NCBI RefSeq assembly: GCF_009764355.1
Contig: NZ_LNUA01000033.1
Location: 62,001-126,000 of the forward strand
DNA length: 64,000 nucleotides
Source: Companilactobacillus bobalius
Lineage (GTDB): Bacteria > Bacillota > Bacilli > Lactobacillales > Lactobacillaceae
Direction: 5' to 3'
Both the position numbers and the translations under genes were made by a program. The first letter of the stretch is position 1. Every line of letters begins with the position of its first letter. A model generated the notes under the pieces. That model made no database searches and was not told where the DNA came from. It saw only the letters and a program-made list of their open reading frames with translations. Shown piece by piece: positions 9,092-16,311 of this stretch.

Positions 9092-9781
9092 TTAACCAAT
9101 GATTTCAACAGTAGCACTAGTAATTCCATATGAAGGAATCATACTATTTGGCATTGCCATATCAATTTGATAAGGATTGTCATAGGCAAATGTTCCTGTA
9201 TCGTTAACTGTTCGATAGAAGACATCCCCTTGAGCTGTAGTAATCTTCAAGCTTGATCCACGTGGAATAACACTTAAATTAGTAGCAACCCCTGAATAGC
9301 CCATATCTGATCCTAAAACTGCAGGATCATAAAAACTAATTTTAAAAGTACCAACACTCTTACCAGCTGTTTGCATTTCTACAGGTGGTTCTGAAGCAGC
9401 TTGTGTAATTGCTTGTTGTGACTCTTCAACTTGTTCTGGCTGTGATTCTTGAACTGGCGCGTGATCAACATCTTGTTGTTTTTGTTCTGTTTGAACTTGT
9501 GATGCAATCTCGTCCATGTTCACATTTGGATCTTTTTCACTATTTTCGATTCCAGGCATAAATTCCTTATTACCTGATAACACAATTTTTTTATTTAGTT
9601 TATCGGCATTTTCATCGACTCTTTGGTTTGTTTCCAAATTAGTCAGTGTTTTTCTAAAATCCGTTGCATTACTTGTTTGGTCTGCTGATGAATCTGCGGC
9701 ATAAGCAACTGTATATCCCATATCCCCAGTAACGATCAAACTAATGATAAGTAGTGCTTCTAATTTAATTTGCTTTAACAA
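9092..9781 (-). CDS. Secreted 3D-domain (RlpA/DPBB-like) cell-wall protein
   Basis: 229 residues with a Sec signal peptide (cleavage likely after TVAYA, residue ~28), an acidic, Gln-rich linker, and a C-terminal 3D-type double-psi barrel (about 143-229). The domain is recognised by YDPAVLG, GYSGVAT, SVIPRGS, VNDTG and the final YGI-VEIIG. The family includes lytic transglycosylase-like wall proteins. The TTG start at 9781 follows GGGGAGAG. A long upstream region carries a good WalR-type box (9884-9900), consistent with a wall-homeostasis gene. Confidence 0.8.
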   Translation of the reverse strand: MLKQIKLEALLIISLIVTGDMGYTVAYAADSSADQTSNATDFRKTLTNLETNQRVDENADKLNKKIVLSGNKEFMPGIENSEKDPNVNMDEIASQVQTEQKQQDVDHAPVQESQPEQVEESQQAITQAASEPPVEMQTAGKSVGTFKISFYDPAVLGSDMGYSGVATNLSVIPRGSSLKITTAQGDVFYRTVNDTGTFAYDNPYQIDMAMPNSMIPSYGITSATVEIIG

Positions 9782-9883
9782 CTAATCTCTCCCCGGTTTT
9801 TCATTTACCAGAGGAAACTATACAAGATAAATATTTCAATCATATTACGAACAGAATAAAAAAATTCAGTTTGAAGTTGTTTT

Positions 9884-9900
9884 TGTAACACTCCTGTAAT
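9884..9900 (+). promoter_or_regulatory. Candidate WalR (YycF) box
   Basis: TGTAAC-ACTCC-TGTAAT matches the known WalR consensus TGTWAH-N5-TGTWAH at every position. It lies about 100 bp upstream of the secreted 3D-domain gene. Confidence 0.6.
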
Positions 9901-9985
9901 TAAGGTCATATTATTGCAATTAAAATGTTACATTCTGCATACTTATACAACTGTCGATAAATCGTGAACACACATGTAATTCTTT

Positions 9986-9999
9986 TGCAATCGTTTTCT
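9986..9999. promoter_or_regulatory. Candidate CcpA cre site
   Basis: TGCAATCGTTTTCT fits the cre pattern TGNAANCGNTNNCW. It lies about 100 bp upstream of the FMN reductase start. It could equally affect the divergent 3D gene. Confidence 0.4.
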
Positions 10000-10097
10000 T
10001 ACAGAATAAATTTATTTTTGTTTGCGAGAACAAATATTTGTTGATTATTCTTTTTTATGATAATTTAAAAACATCAAAGGTTACGGAGGAATTTCAT

Positions 10098-10646
10098 ATG
10101 TCAGAAAAAATCGCTGTTTTAGTGGGAAGTTTACGTAAAGGATCATATTCAAAGCAAATCGCTAAGAATCTTGCTAAGCTTTTCCCTAGCCAATACGAAC
10201 CAGAATTTATCGAAATTGGTAATTTACCACTATATAATGAGGATATTGATACACCTGAATCAGTTCCAGCAGAATATACAGAATTCAGAAATAAAATTAA
10301 AAATGTTAAAGGTGTTTTATTTGTAACACCAGAATACAATCGTTCTGTTCCAGCTGCATTGAAGAATGCTCTTGATGTTGGTTCAAGACCTTATGGACAA
10401 AGTGCTTGGGACATGAAGCCAGCTGCTATTGTCAGCGTCTCACCCGGTGCTATCAGTGGGTTTGGTGCCAACCACCATCTACGTCAATCACTAGTATTCT
10501 TGAACATGCCAGTTCTTCAACAACCGGAAGCATACATTGGCAATGTGACAAATATTCTTGATGAAAACGGCAATGTTGCTGAGGGAACTGTCGGATTCTT
10601 ACAAAGTATTGTTGATGCTTATGTTGACCTATTAAACAGATATTAA
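10098..10646 (+). CDS. NADPH-dependent FMN reductase family protein
   Basis: 182-residue flavodoxin-like reductase. The FMN phosphate loop is VGSLRKGSYS near residues 9-18 and the flavin-contacting motif is TPEYNRSVPAALKNALD at about 74-90. It probably uses NAD(P)H to reduce FMN, quinones or azo compounds. An in-frame ATG at 10038 is not used: ATG 10098 has a strong GGAGGA site seven bases upstream and gives the normal family N-terminus. It is followed by a strong terminator. Confidence 0.9.
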   Translation: MSEKIAVLVGSLRKGSYSKQIAKNLAKLFPSQYEPEFIEIGNLPLYNEDIDTPESVPAEYTEFRNKIKNVKGVLFVTPEYNRSVPAALKNALDVGSRPYGQSAWDMKPAAIVSVSPGAISGFGANHHLRQSLVFLNMPVLQQPEAYIGNVTNILDENGNVAEGTVGFLQSIVDAYVDLLNRY

Positions 10647-10710
10647 TATAATGTTATAATATTACTTTCGGTACGTAATCAGTCTATTGCAAACAGTTTA
10701 TCACGTATCA

Positions 10711-10767
10711 AAAAAGAATAAGGGTGTAGAAGTTAATTTTGATTTCTACGCCCTTATTCTTTTTTTG
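10711..10767. terminator. Strong intrinsic terminator after FMN reductase
   Basis: AAAGAATAAGGG-GTAGAA pairs with TTCTAC-CCCTTATTCTTT, followed by seven or more T; the A-run on the other side makes it bidirectional. Confidence 0.85.
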
Positions 10768-10773
10768 TGTAAA

Positions 10774-10858
10774 ATGCCGTCGTCCGCAAAAAATCTGTGG
10801 GCCACTGGAACGTGGTGGACACGACTGAGGGTCCACAGATTTTTTACTACCGACTAGT
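10774..10858 (-). repeat. Structured dispersed repeat, copy 2 (internal deletion)
   Basis: 85 bp. It keeps both ends and the outer helix (AAAAAATCTGTGGGCC with GGTCCACAGATTTTTT) but lacks the two inner hairpins present in copy 1. The break falls at a short ACT repeat, consistent with a simple deletion. Confidence 0.8.
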
Positions 10859-10861
10859 TCC

Positions 10862-10955
10862 CTAGTTCTAATATTATCAAGTAAAATTGCAATGTTTCGA
10901 GATTTTTAGATCTACATAATTTAAATAAAAATTTCAAATCAAAAGAACAGCCCTA
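10862..10955 (+). repeat. Second dispersed module (AT-rich, about 95 bp)
   Basis: From TTCTAATATTATC to AAATCAAAAGAACAG. A related copy lies at 14167-14260 and a shortened one at 4449-4500, all in the plus orientation. Two run into the hairpin starting AAAAGAACAGCC; the third runs into structured repeat copy 4. Confidence 0.65.
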
Positions 10956-11012
10956 TTAAATATTCAAGATATATGTTCTATATACTTGAGTATTTCCTAA
11001 TAGAGGCTGTTC
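10945..11012 (+). terminator. Terminator-like hairpin, relative of 4492-4551
   Basis: AACAGCC pairs with GGCTGTT and TTAAATATTCAAG partly with CTTGAGTATTTCC, followed by TCTTATTT. It shares stems and position with the hairpin at 4492. Confidence 0.65.
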
Positions 11013-11061
11013 TTATTTATTATTCAAATTTTACAATGACACTACCTAGCAAAGCAGAATT

Positions 11062-11231
11062 TAGTCCGGAGCAACAAGAAAATTGGCTCAGCCATGAGAT
11101 TCCCTTAGCAATTTATTGCTTAGGGAAAGGTCGAGCTTAGAGATCCATTATTTTGCACGAAGTGGGAAATAATTAGCTCTAAGTCGGCCCATGGCGTTCC
11201 AGCCAAATTTTCTTGTTGCGGAGGACGGCAT
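11062..11231 (+). repeat. Structured dispersed repeat, copy 3 (best-preserved)
   Basis: 170 bp. The outer helix is 18 bp with one bulge (GCAACAAGAAAATTGGCT at 11071-11088 with 11201-11219). Hairpin P2 is a perfect stem around TCCCTTAGCAA. Helix P3 pairs CTTAGAG with CTCTAAG and extends through GGTCGA/TCGGCC, capped by the ATTATTTTGCAC hairpin. It ends GAGGACGGCAT, one base before the end of the GH3 stop codon. Confidence 0.88.
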
Positions 11232-11232
11232 T

Positions 11233-13866
11233 TTAACTAAACTTCAATTTCAAAACTGTTCTTAAAATATTGATTGCAGATTTTTGTAAATCACCTAAGT
11301 ACAAAGTATTGTTATCTTTCCACTTTCCTGTTAACAAGACGTGATCATCATCAACGATTTGAGCTTCTCCAGTATAAACCCAAGTTTGGATTTGCTTATT
11401 CAAATTAGAATTGCTATCAACTCTAACTTTTACTAACACATCCCCATCGGCATCTAATACGAAGTCGTTCCACATTTCTGTTCTCTTGATGCCCTTAGTT
11501 TTAATATCAAGTTCTTCTTTAATTTTGATATTGCCCTGATCATCAAACTCTGGTCCAAAATCACTAGCTGCACAGAGCAAATCTTCCTTGGAACTTCCAG
11601 GCATAATTAAATCATTTCCAGCATGCATGCTTTCTTTAGGATCAGCGGAACTGAACCAATCGGTCATTACTAATCCCTTGAAATGCCATTCATCACGCAA
11701 AATATTCGTTAATAATTCAAAATTAGCACCTGAGAACGTTCCATTAACTTGATTGTATGAAGTCATCATTGCCACTGGTTGGCCTAATTTCACAGCAATC
11801 TCAAAATTACGCAAATAAATTTCACGTAGAGCTTGTTCACCAATTAAACTATCTCCGGAATTACGGAAACTCTCTTGGTTATTGCCAATAAAGTGTTTCA
11901 AGGTTACTCCAATTGTCTGGTGATCTTGTACCCCTTTAGTTTCTGATGCAGCAATCGTTCCAGAAAGATATGGATCTTCAGCAAAGTATTCAAAATTACG
12001 TCCACCTAGTGGATCTCTGTGAATATTCATTCCTGGAGCTAACCACAAATCAACTCCAAACTCGACCATTTCTTTACCAATGGCGAATCCAACTTTTTTA
12101 ACCAAACTCTTATTCCAAGTCTGAGCCAATGCTGTTCCAATAGGCCATGCAGTTGCATAATGTGTAATTGTCTGACCGTTTCGTTCAAAGACTGGCTCTA
12201 TTCTGATTCCAGCAGGTCCATCGGCCATAACTAAAGCGGGAACCCCTTTATGATCGATCATTCCAGTTTGTCCAGCAGCACCAGGTAAAATATCTGACGA
12301 GATACCAACCACACTATTCTCTTTAGTTGAAAGCTGTCCTTCGACTAAATCAACTAATTGCTTAGTAGATAAACTAGCCACAAATTCAGCCAGCTCGACA
12401 TCACCATTATTAACGTCATCAAGTGTTTTTCCAGCAGCATTGCGAACTTGTTCTACAACTTCGTCTAAACCTTTACCAGGCAATGGATTTTCATCATTGA
12501 TGAAAGTTGTAACATCAGATTTTTCTTGATATTGGATAAATTCAGTTTCTGGGAAATTATTAGCTTTCAAAATAAAACGTGGTACGTCAGTCACATTCTC
12601 CAATTCAACTTTGTTCTCTGTAAAGACAGTTGGATCAGTTTCCGGCTTCATCAATGAATCAACTTTTTTCAAAATAACTTTTTCATCAAGTTTAAACGAA
12701 GCAACGACTTTCGTATTACGTGAACTGTTACCTACTCGCAAAAGATAAGTCCCAGGCACTAGAACATAAGCTCCTAATTCATCATCGAAAACACTTAAAT
12801 CACTCGTATCAATTTCAAAATCCACCTTCTGTTGCGCATTAGGACGCAATACAGATGTTTTTTCATAGCCAATTAAATCTTGATAAGGCGTAGGAATTCC
12901 CGTCTGTGGCTTAGAAACGTACACTTGAACGACTTCACGACCAGAATACTTATTGCCAATATTTTCGACATTAACACTTAGCTTAATTTTTTTCTCATTA
13001 ACATTTACTTTTTGTGCTTTTAAATAGAAATCAGCGTAACTCAAGCCGTAACCAAACTCATATCTTGGTTTAACGTTGAAGCTATCAAAATAACGATAAC
13101 CAACGTAAATACCCTCAACGTACTTAGGATTCTCCATACCAAAATTTTCTGAAGTTGGATAATCATCGTATGAATAAGCCCAAGTATCTGTTAATTTACC
13201 AGAAGGTGTTGTTGTACCGTCAATAATATCAACGACCGCATCTCCAGTTGTCATTCCCAATTGAGAAACGAGAACAACACTATCCAACAAAGGACATTCA
13301 TCAATAAAACTAGTATCGATCACACCACCAACATTCAAAAGCAAAATGCTGTTAGTGTAATATTCACTCATTCGTTTAATATTTGAAAGTTCATTATCAG
13401 TTAATTTAAAATCGCCAGCTTCATTTTTACGATCATAATTTTCGCCAGAACTTCTTGAAATAACATAGATTCCAGTTAAACTATCTTCAAATTCACCGAC
13501 TTCTGGGTCATCAAATTTAAAGGCTGGTGCTAATAAAGCTAAAGGATCATCTTTTAATTTTTCATCATGTGACTGTTTTTCTTTTTGGTAATAGCGATTC
13601 AAACGGTTCAACCAAGCCTTAGTAGTAACCGTGAAACCATGACTCTCTAGTCCATCCAGAATACTAACCATATTTCGTTGATTAACATCACCAGAACCAG
13701 TACCACCTTTGATTGTGGCAAAAGCCCCACTTCCGTACAAAGCTACTGTTTTATTTTTAATCGGTAAAGTAGCATTACGATTTTGTAATAAAACAATACC
13801 TTCTTCAGCTGCATTTTTAGCTAATTCTTTATTTTCTAATTCTCTTTGTGAAATAACGTTTTCCAT
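11233..13866 (-). CDS. Glycoside hydrolase family 3 beta-glucosidase, reversed domain order
   Basis: An 877-residue cytoplasmic GH3 enzyme without signal peptide; it probably releases glucose from beta-glucosides. The usual order is inverted: the GH3 C-terminal sandwich domain comes first (from about residue 15, AAEEGIVLLQN, to about 290), then a fibronectin type III-like domain (about 310-390), and last the TIM barrel (about 500-760) with KHFIGNNQE and the nucleophile Asp in VMTDWFS near residue 733. This permuted order is known from Ruminococcus albus and Butyrivibrio enzymes. It is monocistronic. The structured repeat abuts its stop codon. Confidence 0.92.
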   Translation of the reverse strand: MENVISQRELENKELAKNAAEEGIVLLQNRNATLPIKNKTVALYGSGAFATIKGGTGSGDVNQRNMVSILDGLESHGFTVTTKAWLNRLNRYYQKEKQSHDEKLKDDPLALLAPAFKFDDPEVGEFEDSLTGIYVISRSSGENYDRKNEAGDFKLTDNELSNIKRMSEYYTNSILLLNVGGVIDTSFIDECPLLDSVVLVSQLGMTTGDAVVDIIDGTTTPSGKLTDTWAYSYDDYPTSENFGMENPKYVEGIYVGYRYFDSFNVKPRYEFGYGLSYADFYLKAQKVNVNEKKIKLSVNVENIGNKYSGREVVQVYVSKPQTGIPTPYQDLIGYEKTSVLRPNAQQKVDFEIDTSDLSVFDDELGAYVLVPGTYLLRVGNSSRNTKVVASFKLDEKVILKKVDSLMKPETDPTVFTENKVELENVTDVPRFILKANNFPETEFIQYQEKSDVTTFINDENPLPGKGLDEVVEQVRNAAGKTLDDVNNGDVELAEFVASLSTKQLVDLVEGQLSTKENSVVGISSDILPGAAGQTGMIDHKGVPALVMADGPAGIRIEPVFERNGQTITHYATAWPIGTALAQTWNKSLVKKVGFAIGKEMVEFGVDLWLAPGMNIHRDPLGGRNFEYFAEDPYLSGTIAASETKGVQDHQTIGVTLKHFIGNNQESFRNSGDSLIGEQALREIYLRNFEIAVKLGQPVAMMTSYNQVNGTFSGANFELLTNILRDEWHFKGLVMTDWFSSADPKESMHAGNDLIMPGSSKEDLLCAASDFGPEFDDQGNIKIKEELDIKTKGIKRTEMWNDFVLDADGDVLVKVRVDSNSNLNKQIQTWVYTGEAQIVDDDHVLLTGKWKDNNTLYLGDLQKSAINILRTVLKLKFS

Positions 13867-13996
13867 CGCGACATTCTCCTTTGGTGGAAATGTAATTACC
13901 TTAATTTTACACTTTTAAATAATTGATTAAAAAGTAATTTCATAATCATTATATGTATTCTTTCAAATAGAAACATTATTAGTATGATTGAATTAC

Positions 13997-14028
13997 AAAA
14001 AAAGGCCAGACACTGGCATGTCTGACCT
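13997..14028 (-). terminator. Minus-strand intrinsic terminator with no obvious gene upstream
   Basis: AGGTCAGACA pairs with TGTCTGGCCT, followed on the minus strand by seven T. No minus-strand CDS lies between it and the plus-strand protease gene, so the transcript it ends is unknown. Confidence 0.7.
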
Positions 14029-14062
14029 TGAGTAACACATAGTTTTTTTATATATTCAGGCG

Positions 14063-14118
14063 ATGACATTAAGATTTTTGGGACTGAAGATTGCCGTCTT
14101 CAGTCCTTTTTAATGTCC
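14063..14118 (+). ncRNA. Nested hairpin, possible small RNA end or terminator
   Basis: The inner stem GGACTGAAGA / TCTTCAGTCC is followed by five T; an outer stem GACATTAA / TTAATGTC encloses it. No plus-strand gene precedes it (the GH3 gene is divergent to the left), so it could end a short untranslated RNA. Promoter not identified. Confidence 0.4.
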
Positions 14119-14166
14119 TCATTTACAAAAAAATAATAGCCCGAAATTTAAATTAAAGTCAACTGT

Positions 14167-14260
14167 GTTCTTAATCCTAATATTAGCGAGTAAAAACGCA
14201 GCATCTTGAAATTCTTAACTCCACATTATCCAAATGAAAATTCTAAATCAAAAGAACAGT
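14167..14260 (+). repeat. Second dispersed module, copy at 14.2 kb
   Basis: Resembles 10862-10955 (CTAATATTA, GAGTAAAA, AAATCAAAAGAACAG conserved in the same order and spacing) but continues straight into structured repeat copy 4 instead of a terminator. Confidence 0.6.
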
Positions 14261-14264
14261 TCAC

Positions 14265-14440
14265 TAGTCTGGAGCAAAAGTTGAAAATGCGGTCAGCTGT
14301 GAAATCATTGTTAGTGGCTTTGCCACTTACAATGAGGCCGGACTTGAAGATCCATTATTTTGCACGGAGTGTGAAATAATTAGCTTCAAGCCGTGCCCAC
14401 AGCGTTCCACCAGCATTTTCAACTTTTACGGAAGACGGGT
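14265..14440 (+). repeat. Structured dispersed repeat, copy 4
   Basis: 176 bp. The outer helix is a perfect 15 bp (AAAAGTTGAAAATGC at 14276-14290 with 14413-14427). P2 is TCATTGTTAGTGGC with GCCACTTACAATGA; P3 pairs CTTGAAG with CTTCAAG; the cap is ATTATTTTGCAC / GTGTGAAATAAT. It ends GACGGG instead of GACGGC. It lies 87 bp upstream of the protease start, in the same direction. Confidence 0.86.
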
Positions 14441-14526
14441 TAGAAGAGCCAATATTGGACTTTTAGTCATGAAACATTTATCATAATTGAGATATTTCAA
14501 TGATTCTAAAGGAGTACTTACTCAAT

Positions 14527-15216
14527 ATGAAAAGAAAATCATGGATATGGCTATTGATCTTAGCCTCAGTCGTATTAGTAATTACTAAGAATCCTAAACT
14601 GATGACACAAGTTAAAGAACAAGTACGTGAAACTAACATTAAGCTTCAACCCTACCTATATTCATTACAAGCATCTGTCAACCGCAAATTAAGCGGAAAA
14701 ACTAAAACTACTGATAATAAACAAGTTGGTAAAACCACTACTCCTATGGAAAGTCCTTTAAAAAATGTGACAACTTCTGATACATATTACTTTCATTTCA
14801 AGAAGAACGTTCCTCAATCAGTCCGTGATGTCTTCACTACCGCCGTCAACGCATATAACGACACCGGTATTGTTCAACTAATTCCAGGAAGTGCTGAAAC
14901 TAACAAAAACAGTATTACCTTTTTTGTTTACCATAAGAAAATAGAAAATATTGCTTCTAATACTGTTGAATTAGGAAATGGTGGTCCATCAGCATTAGTA
15001 ATCAATCACTATGCAATTAATACTGGTCAAGCCGGTTTAAATCTAGATTACCCCAATCTATCTATTAAAGAGTCAGTCGCTCTGCATGAACTAGGACATG
15101 CTCTAGGTTTAGCCCACAGTTCAGATACTAATTCAGTCATGTACCCTATTGATCAAGGTGTCACAACCTTATCCAAAGGAGACATCGAAGGATTAGAAAA
15201 TATTTATAATCAATAA
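14527..15216 (+). CDS. Membrane-anchored matrixin-like (M10-type) metalloprotease
   Basis: 229 residues: an N-terminal uncleaved signal-anchor (about 6-20), a linker, and a zinc metalloprotease domain. The zinc motif HELGHALGLAH spans 187-197 (ligands His187, His191, His197; catalytic Glu188), with a Met-turn SVMYP at Met205. It should act outside the membrane. I chose ATG 14527, which has AAAGGAG upstream (spacer 12), over ATG 14500, whose reading frame would run through that ribosome site. It is monocistronic. The substrate is unknown; wall or surface-protein processing is a guess from context. Confidence 0.85.
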   Translation: MKRKSWIWLLILASVVLVITKNPKLMTQVKEQVRETNIKLQPYLYSLQASVNRKLSGKTKTTDNKQVGKTTTPMESPLKNVTTSDTYYFHFKKNVPQSVRDVFTTAVNAYNDTGIVQLIPGSAETNKNSITFFVYHKKIENIASNTVELGNGGPSALVINHYAINTGQAGLNLDYPNLSIKESVALHELGHALGLAHSSDTNSVMYPIDQGVTTLSKGDIEGLENIYNQ

Positions 15217-15257
15217 AAAATTCCACTAATTTATTTTGAATTAGTGGAATTTTTTTA
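15216..15257. terminator. Bidirectional terminator between convergent genes
   Basis: AAATTCCACTAATT pairs with AATTAGTGGAATTT, with A- and T-runs on either side. Confidence 0.85.
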
Positions 15258-15515
15258 TGCTCTTTTTTCTCTAATACCTTTGATCCAACGTGGTGAATAA
15301 CCGAATTCTAAAGATATTTCTTGGTTCGTCATATCATCTAACTTACCTGTACGAATGGCTTCTTTTAAAGCGACCCGATCGTACATTTTCATAGGCAATT
15401 GTAACTGCGTCCCCCTAAATAGCTCATATATCTTCAATAAGTTATCTTCTCCAACTATGTCGTATAAAGCTTTATACGTTGGATGTAACATATCATAATT
15501 TAATTTGCTGCGCAT
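15255..15515 (-). CDS. Small Mor-like helix-turn-helix protein
   Basis: 86 residues. LYDIVGEDNLLKIYELFRG followed by LQLPMKMYDR and a C-terminal helix-turn-helix (LDDMTNQEISLEFGYSPRWIKGIRE) resemble the Mor/middle-operon activator family, here without phage genes nearby. ATG 15515 sits behind a near-ideal GGAGGGAG site; a longer reading frame to 15551 would put that site inside the gene. Probably a small DNA-binding regulator; target unknown. Confidence 0.65.
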   Translation of the reverse strand: MRSKLNYDMLHPTYKALYDIVGEDNLLKIYELFRGTQLQLPMKMYDRVALKEAIRTGKLDDMTNQEISLEFGYSPRWIKGIREKRA

Positions 15516-15627
15516 TTGCACTCCCTCCACAACGATATTTTTTTCTAACATAATTAAAATATCAAAAAATGCACAGCACTAAAAATACATTGTATATGTA
15601 AGACTACATGCATAATTTACTGTGCTT

Positions 15628-16182
15628 TTAAAGTGAAAGTAACGTTATGTTCAACATTTTATCAAAGCTATCACGCGCCGCTACAAGCTTATCATTAAAT
15701 CGATCATTTCCTATGTGAATAATTTCTCCAATAATTAAATTACGTAACATTCTAGAAATTATTAGTTGTAATTTTTGGTCCTCAATGAGAGAATCCAATA
15801 ATTTATTTAATATTTTAAGAACTGCAGGTAGACCATTATTTGAAGTTTTATCATAATCCTCATTTGCAGGAATACTTAAAACTTTTTGAACTACTAAAAA
15901 ATGACTCAAAGAAAATTGAACACTGACATTTGCAAAGGTCTTTATTGCTTGTTTGCCAGACAATCCTAAAAGATCTACTTCTAATCTTTGTGACAATTGA
16001 TTATAAAAATCAATCGCTACAGCGGTCTTAATCGCCATTACATCGGGAAAATAATTATAGATAGCCTGCGAACGTGTTCCCAACAGCTTACTTAACCTAG
16101 TAAAAGTTAAGGATTCTTGATTATTTATAATTTGAACCGCCGCTGCAACAATCTTTTCTTTTGACAAAGTATGTACGGTCAA
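15628..16182 (-). CDS. TetR/AcrR-family transcriptional regulator
   Basis: 184 residues. The N-terminal TetR helix-turn-helix covers about residues 5-48 (KIVAAAVQIINNQ, TFTRLSKLLGTRSQAIYNYFPD). The helical ligand-binding part is divergent. I place the start at TTG 16182, seven bases after AGGAGG; a reading frame extending to 16224 has no ribosome site. It is followed on the same strand by the Mor-like gene and preceded by an acetyltransferase and an MFS pump, which it may control (inference from position). Confidence 0.82.
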   Translation of the reverse strand: MTVHTLSKEKIVAAAVQIINNQESLTFTRLSKLLGTRSQAIYNYFPDVMAIKTAVAIDFYNQLSQRLEVDLLGLSGKQAIKTFANVSVQFSLSHFLVVQKVLSIPANEDYDKTSNNGLPAVLKILNKLLDSLIEDQKLQLIISRMLRNLIIGEIIHIGNDRFNDKLVAARDSFDKMLNITLLSL

Positions 16183-16311
16183 AATTTGCCTCCTGCTTAT
16201 AATTACAATATATCTAATAATCAAATTTAATTCTAGTTAGCTTTAATAAATTCTACAATTAATAACCACTATCTTTTCAATGACAAAATTATAAAGATTA
16301 CAAAAATATCT

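Larger units (their letters stand above)
9782..10097. other. Divergent intergenic region with candidate WalR and cre sites
   Basis: 316 bp between the 3D gene and the FMN reductase. It holds no gene. It contains a direct-repeat WalR-like box at 9884, a lone TGTTAC half-site at 9926 and a cre-like site at 9986. I could not assign unambiguous -35/-10 elements. Confidence 0.6.
10647..11232. other. Convergent gene-free interval with two structured-repeat copies
   Basis: No gene. In order: terminator 10711-10767, internally deleted structured repeat 10774-10858, second dispersed module 10862-10955, terminator-like hairpin 10945-11012, and a full structured repeat 11062-11231 that ends just before the GH3 stop codon. 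Confidence 0.75.
13867..14526. other. Gene-free interval with hairpins and structured repeat copy 4
   Basis: About 660 bp without a convincing gene. It contains a minus-strand terminator (13997-14028), a nested hairpin (14063-14118), a copy of the second dispersed module (14167-14260) and structured repeat copy 4 (14265-14440). The last 85 bp form the leader of the protease gene. Confidence 0.7.
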
